Source: Chthoniobacterales bacterium
GTDB lineage: Bacteria > Verrucomicrobiota > Verrucomicrobiia > Chthoniobacterales > JACTMZ01
Length of the DNA stretch: 8,461 bases
Direction of reading: 5' to 3'
NCBI GenBank assembly: GCA_017853515.1
Contig: JAFMJK010000083.1
Location: 1-8,461 of the forward strand
Shown: positions 5,541-8,461 of the stretch, one piece after another
Position numbering within the stretch: the first letter of the stretch is position 1
Layout: each line of letters opens with the position of its first letter
The notes under the pieces: model-generated
Told to the model about the DNA's origin: nothing
Seen by the model: only the letters and a program-made list of their open reading frames with translations
The model's database searches: none
Position numbers and translations under genes: made by a program

Positions 5541-6809
5541 ATGAAGATTGTTTGTGCTTATTCGGGCGGCCTCGACACCTCGGTTTTGCTGCAGTGGCTC
5601 AAGGAAACTTACGGCGCCGAGGTCATCGCTTTTTGCGCCAACATCGGCCAGGAAGAGGAACTCGACGGCTTGGAGCAGAAAGCGCTCAATACCGGCGCGT
5701 CAAAGTGCTTCGTCGACGATTTGCAGGAGGAATTCGCGCGCGATTTCATTTTCCCCATGTTCCGCGCCGGCGCGCTCTACGAGGGACAGTATTTTCTCGG
5801 CACGAGCATCGCCCGTCCGCTCATCGCCAAGCGCATGGTGGAGATCGCCAAGTCGGAGGGCGCGCAGGCCGTGGCGCATGGCGCCACGGGCAAGGGCAAC
5901 GACCAGGTGCGCTTCGAACTGGCCGCCGCGGCGCTCGCGCCGGAGCTCGAAGTCATCGCGCCTTGGAGGCAGGAGCGTTTCCGCGAAAAATTCCCCGGGC
6001 GCGCGGAGATGATCGCGTATGCCGAGGCGCACGGTATTCCCGTGCCGGTCACGGCGAAAAAACCCTACTCGATGGACCGCAATCTCCTGCACATCAGCTA
6101 CGAGAGCGGCATTCTGGAGGACCCTTGGTTCGATGCGAGCGACGAGGAAAACAAAGACATGTTCCGCTTGAGCGTCTCGCCGGAGGATGCGCCCGATGCG
6201 GCGGAGCGCGTGACCTTGCATTTCGAGAAAGGCAACTGCACCGGTCTGGAGGGCGAAGGTGTGGCGCAAGCGCTGAAAGAACTCGGTCACAAAGGCGACG
6301 GCAAAAAGCTGGGCCCGCTCATGGTGATGAAAGTTCTGAACAAGCTCGGCGGAAAGCACGGTATCGGCCGCGTCGACATGGTGGAGAACCGCTTCGTCGG
6401 CATGAAAAGCCGCGGGGTTTACGAGACACCGGGCGGGGCCATACTGCACTTCGCCCACCGTCAGATGGAGTCCCTCACCATGGATCGCGAGGCCATGCAT
6501 TTGCGCGACTCGCTCATCCCGAGATACAGCACGCTGGTTTACAACGGATTCTGGTTTGCGCCGGAGCGAGAGGCGCTGCAGGCGCTGGTCGAGGAAACGC
6601 AAAAGAACGTGACCGGCGAAGTGCGCGTCAAGCTCTACAAGGGGAATGTCATAGCCGCCGGTCGCCGCAGCCTGCTCAGTCTGTACGATCCGCACATGGC
6701 CACGATGGAGGCCGATCCGACCAAGGCGTATGACCAGTCCGACGCCACCGGCTTCATCCGGCTCAACGCGCTGCGTCTGAAAGTGGCCGCCGCGGTGGAG
6801 GGCCGCTGA
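5541..6809 (+). CDS. argG: Argininosuccinate synthase
   Basis: Cytoplasmic enzyme of arginine biosynthesis that joins citrulline and aspartate using ATP, releasing AMP and pyrophosphate. The 422 residues fit the family. Seen: the N-type ATP-pyrophosphatase P-loop AYSGGLDTS (6-14), FCANIGQEEE (31-40), GTSIARPLIAK (87-97), the substrate-binding HGATGKGNDQVRFE (113-126), the KKPYSMDRNLLHISYESGILEDP segment in mid-protein, and the C-terminal dimerisation region ending near LYDPHMATME and DATGFIRLNALRLK. No key motif is missing. The frame is open upstream to 5472, but MKIVCAYSGG is the family N-terminus, so ATG 5541 is chosen. It is divergent from the Rrf2 gene with dyads between, and convergent with the GYF_2 gene (3 bp between stops). 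No other arginine genes are in view, so it looks like a single-gene unit here. The stop is TGA. Confidence 0.97.
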   Translation: MKIVCAYSGGLDTSVLLQWLKETYGAEVIAFCANIGQEEELDGLEQKALNTGASKCFVDDLQEEFARDFIFPMFRAGALYEGQYFLGTSIARPLIAKRMVEIAKSEGAQAVAHGATGKGNDQVRFELAAAALAPELEVIAPWRQERFREKFPGRAEMIAYAEAHGIPVPVTAKKPYSMDRNLLHISYESGILEDPWFDASDEENKDMFRLSVSPEDAPDAAERVTLHFEKGNCTGLEGEGVAQALKELGHKGDGKKLGPLMVMKVLNKLGGKHGIGRVDMVENRFVGMKSRGVYETPGGAILHFAHRQMESLTMDREAMHLRDSLIPRYSTLVYNGFWFAPEREALQALVEETQKNVTGEVRVKLYKGNVIAAGRRSLLSLYDPHMATMEADPTKAYDQSDATGFIRLNALRLKVAAAVEGR

Positions 6810-6812
6810 AGG

Positions 6813-7283
6813 TCAGACAAGCGTCAACAGCAACAGAATCCCCACGGTCAAAAGCACGGCGAGCAAGGCGAAGCCGAACGCTATCGCGCTGCCTTTCCCT
6901 CCGAGCCGTGTTGATCCGGGTCGGTGTCCGCGGGTGCGGCGCGAATTTCCGCGCGGGCGCCGGTCTTCCGGAGTGGCGGCGGGCAAGGACGGAACCGCCG
7001 GGGCTGCACCAGTCTTCACGCTGTGCGCGGCAATTTGTGTGGCGTCCTCGGCGGAAAAAGGGAATTCGCCGACCGGTTTCCATTGGTCGAGACCCTCGTG
7101 CCAATAAAGCGCATCGTGCTCGAACCACGCCGTGCGGATTCCAGCCATCACCTCGTCCCGGGACGAAGGGCCGTAGACCTTTCCGCCCCATGAGAGATAG
7201 ATAGCTTCTTTCGTCGGCCTGAGGCCCGACAATGGCTGCTCCTTGGGTCTTGCCGCTTCGCTGCTGTTTGGCGTTTCGGACAT
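6813..7283 (-). CDS. GYF_2 (DUF4339)-domain protein with C-terminal membrane anchor
   Basis: Function unknown; GYF-like domains generally bind proline-rich peptides or act as adaptors. Seen in 156 residues: a Ser/Pro/Glu-rich start, then one GYF_2 domain at about 28-74 with the typical pattern IYLSWGGKVYGPSSRDEV, LYWHEGLDQWKPVGEF. A Pro/Ala stretch (93-106) and a strongly basic linker (about 107-130, RRPRGNSRRTRGH) lead to one hydrophobic helix at about 132-154 that ends the protein. There is no signal peptide, so the GYF_2 domain is probably cytoplasmic and the protein tail-anchored, with the basic linker on the inner face. The ATG at 7283 is chosen as the first ATG ahead of the domain; no Shine-Dalgarno sequence is seen, and the frame is open further up inside the neighbouring gene. 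It lies 67 bp downstream of the tail-anchored gene at 7351. The stop is TGA. Confidence 0.75.
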   Translation of the reverse strand: MSETPNSSEAARPKEQPLSGLRPTKEAIYLSWGGKVYGPSSRDEVMAGIRTAWFEHDALYWHEGLDQWKPVGEFPFSAEDATQIAAHSVKTGAAPAVPSLPAATPEDRRPRGNSRRTRGHRPGSTRLGGKGSAIAFGFALLAVLLTVGILLLLTLV

Positions 7284-7350
7284 GCTTGCGTTTGAAGTTA
7301 TCAAGTTCGTTGCTCGAGCGCGCCAACTTTCCTTTTTGCTGGTGACAGCT

Positions 7351-8461
7351 CTACTGTGCTTTTCTTTGTTTGTGCCTGAGCCATAGCACCGTGGCCAAGA
7401 CGGCAAACAAGAGGCCAAGGACGATCGTGCGCCAAGGCAGGCTCCATGGCGGCTCTGTCCGGACGAAAAATTCGCCGGTCGGGGTGAGAGATTCTTCGTC
7501 GGCCAGTGGAACCAGGCGCCACATGGTGGCGGTGCCGGCTTTGAGGCCATCGATCATGGCGACAACAACGGAAAGCTTCTTTCCTTCGTATTCGGCCGGG
7601 GACACGCCGAGAATGGTGACCTGCCCTTCATGCTGGATGGGCTCGTATCTTGGTCGAAGTGGAATTCCGGTGACCGGATCGATCTCCGATACCATCTGGC
7701 AGCGCTCCAAACGATAGCCCGTGATGTCCGGCTCTGCTTCGATGGCAATGATCACCTTCGCCCGCGTGCGCTCTGCTGTGACGGCCGTCCCGTGGATTTT
7801 TCGGGCGGCTTGTAGTCGGCCGTCGGTTCTCGGTGCGGGAAGCGGGGTTATTCTTTCCGGCACCAGCAACCCGCCTGGCACATCCGCCACGAAATCTTCG
7901 GATACACTCTCTCTGGAGTCCGAGTCCCGGTCTCGCGCGGTGAGTCGCCAGCGCAAGTCGGGATTGGCCAGATCTTGCGGCAGGATTTCCGCGCTCCGTC
8001 TCTCCGCTTTTTCCGGATCCTCGACGGGCGCATCGTCGATCTCTTCACCGGGGACGGTGTTTCGATCCTTGAACTTCTTTTCTATGTCTGCCCGGGCTTT
8101 TTCGACTTCGGCGGTGCGTCCCGACCACCAAGCGACAAGGGACGCCCACCATCCCCGTGCCTCGGTTTCCGCCGGATACGGCCGCGCACCTTTGGCGTCG
8201 ATGACCTGCAAACTCGCGTCGGTCCATCCGTCTTTTTCCGCGACCCACGCTACGCAAACTTTTCCGTCCGCGGTTTTCTCAAGCTGCAAGTCTTTGTTCA
8301 GTCTCCACGGTTTCGCGGGAGCATTCGGAGGGATGTTCGGCGGCGGCTTGGCAACAACCGGGGCCGGCGTAGGCGTGGGCGTTGGCTCGGCAAACAAGAG
8401 CGGCACGGGTATCCGGCCTCCGCGGCCCAAATCGACCACCAAAGTGTTGGCGTCCGGTTCG
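7351..8461 (-). CDS. Unrecognised proline-rich protein with C-terminal membrane anchor, 5' end outside window
   Basis: I do not recognise a family. The frame is open from the window edge (first full codon 8460-8458, Glu), giving 369 visible residues. A TTG at 8442 could be read as a start, but the frame continues upstream with EPDANT, so the true start is probably outside. Seen, numbered from the first visible residue: a PTPTPTPAP stretch and proline-rich linker (about 26-51); a Trp-rich hydrophobic patch GWWASLVAWW near 103-112; a long acidic/basic charged segment (about 115-160); a beta-rich region (about 235-320) with ITGYRLERC that could be an Ig- or fibronectin-like fold (weak inference); and a hydrophobic helix at about 345-361 followed by RHKQRKAQ. 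The short basic tail suggests the C-terminus is cytoplasmic and the bulk is outside, if a signal peptide lies in the missing part. It probably shares a transcript with the GYF_2 gene. The stop is TAG. Confidence 0.65.
   Translation of the reverse strand, partial: EPDANTLVVDLGRGGRIPVPLLFAEPTPTPTPAPVVAKPPPNIPPNAPAKPWRLNKDLQLEKTADGKVCVAWVAEKDGWTDASLQVIDAKGARPYPAETEARGWWASLVAWWSGRTAEVEKARADIEKKFKDRNTVPGEEIDDAPVEDPEKAERRSAEILPQDLANPDLRWRLTARDRDSDSRESVSEDFVADVPGGLLVPERITPLPAPRTDGRLQAARKIHGTAVTAERTRAKVIIAIEAEPDITGYRLERCQMVSEIDPVTGIPLRPRYEPIQHEGQVTILGVSPAEYEGKKLSVVVAMIDGLKAGTATMWRLVPLADEESLTPTGEFFVRTEPPWSLPWRTIVLGLLFAVLATVLWLRHKQRKAQ

Noticed and set aside
7284..7350. Possible promoter (TTGGCG, 17 bp, TGATAA) ahead of the GYF_2 gene
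   Set aside because: The -10 hexamer matches only two of six bases; co-transcription with the upstream gene is simpler.

Overview
This GC-rich chromosomal window carries eight protein genes packed almost end to end. There is no insertion sequence, phage, CRISPR array or RNA gene that I can see. The organism is probably a verrucomicrobial (PVC superphylum) bacterium. The reasons are a GreA with a very long N-terminal extension of the kind known in Chlamydiae, start codons with no Shine-Dalgarno sequence, and a short 9-bp-period repeat of a type I associate with Verrucomicrobiota and related phyla. This is an inference from gene architecture, not a database match.

Left block (minus strand, read right to left): extended greA (4205-2325), eno (2273-987), an ftsB/divIC-type septum initiator (990-643, ATGA overlap with eno), then a 155-bp spacer with the repeat, then the first 162 codons of prfB (487 to the window edge). 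prfB is not a single open frame. Codon 26 is TGA inside a textbook release-factor-2 programmed +1 frameshift site, so the gene is intact and self-regulated. The block groups transcription fidelity, glycolysis, division and translation termination.

Middle: an ExoD-family membrane protein (4293-4967, plus) converges on an Rrf2-family regulator (5445-4975, minus). The regulator is divergent from argG (5541-6809, plus), argininosuccinate synthase. The 95 bp between rrf2 and argG hold three inverted repeats and two back-to-back promoter-like signals whose predicted transcription starts fall at or next to the start codons. This is the most attractive regulatory site in the window.

Right block (minus strand): an unrecognised protein with a proline-rich stretch and a C-terminal membrane anchor (window edge to 7351), followed by a small GYF_2-domain protein that also ends in a membrane helix (7283-6813). 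They look like one transcription unit of unknown function, and the first gene is cut by the window edge.

I found no clearly new multi-gene system. The points most worth a second look are the rrf2-argG intergenic region, the extended GreA, the contrast between missing start-site Shine-Dalgarno sequences and a strong one at the prfB frameshift site, and the tail-anchored gene pair.
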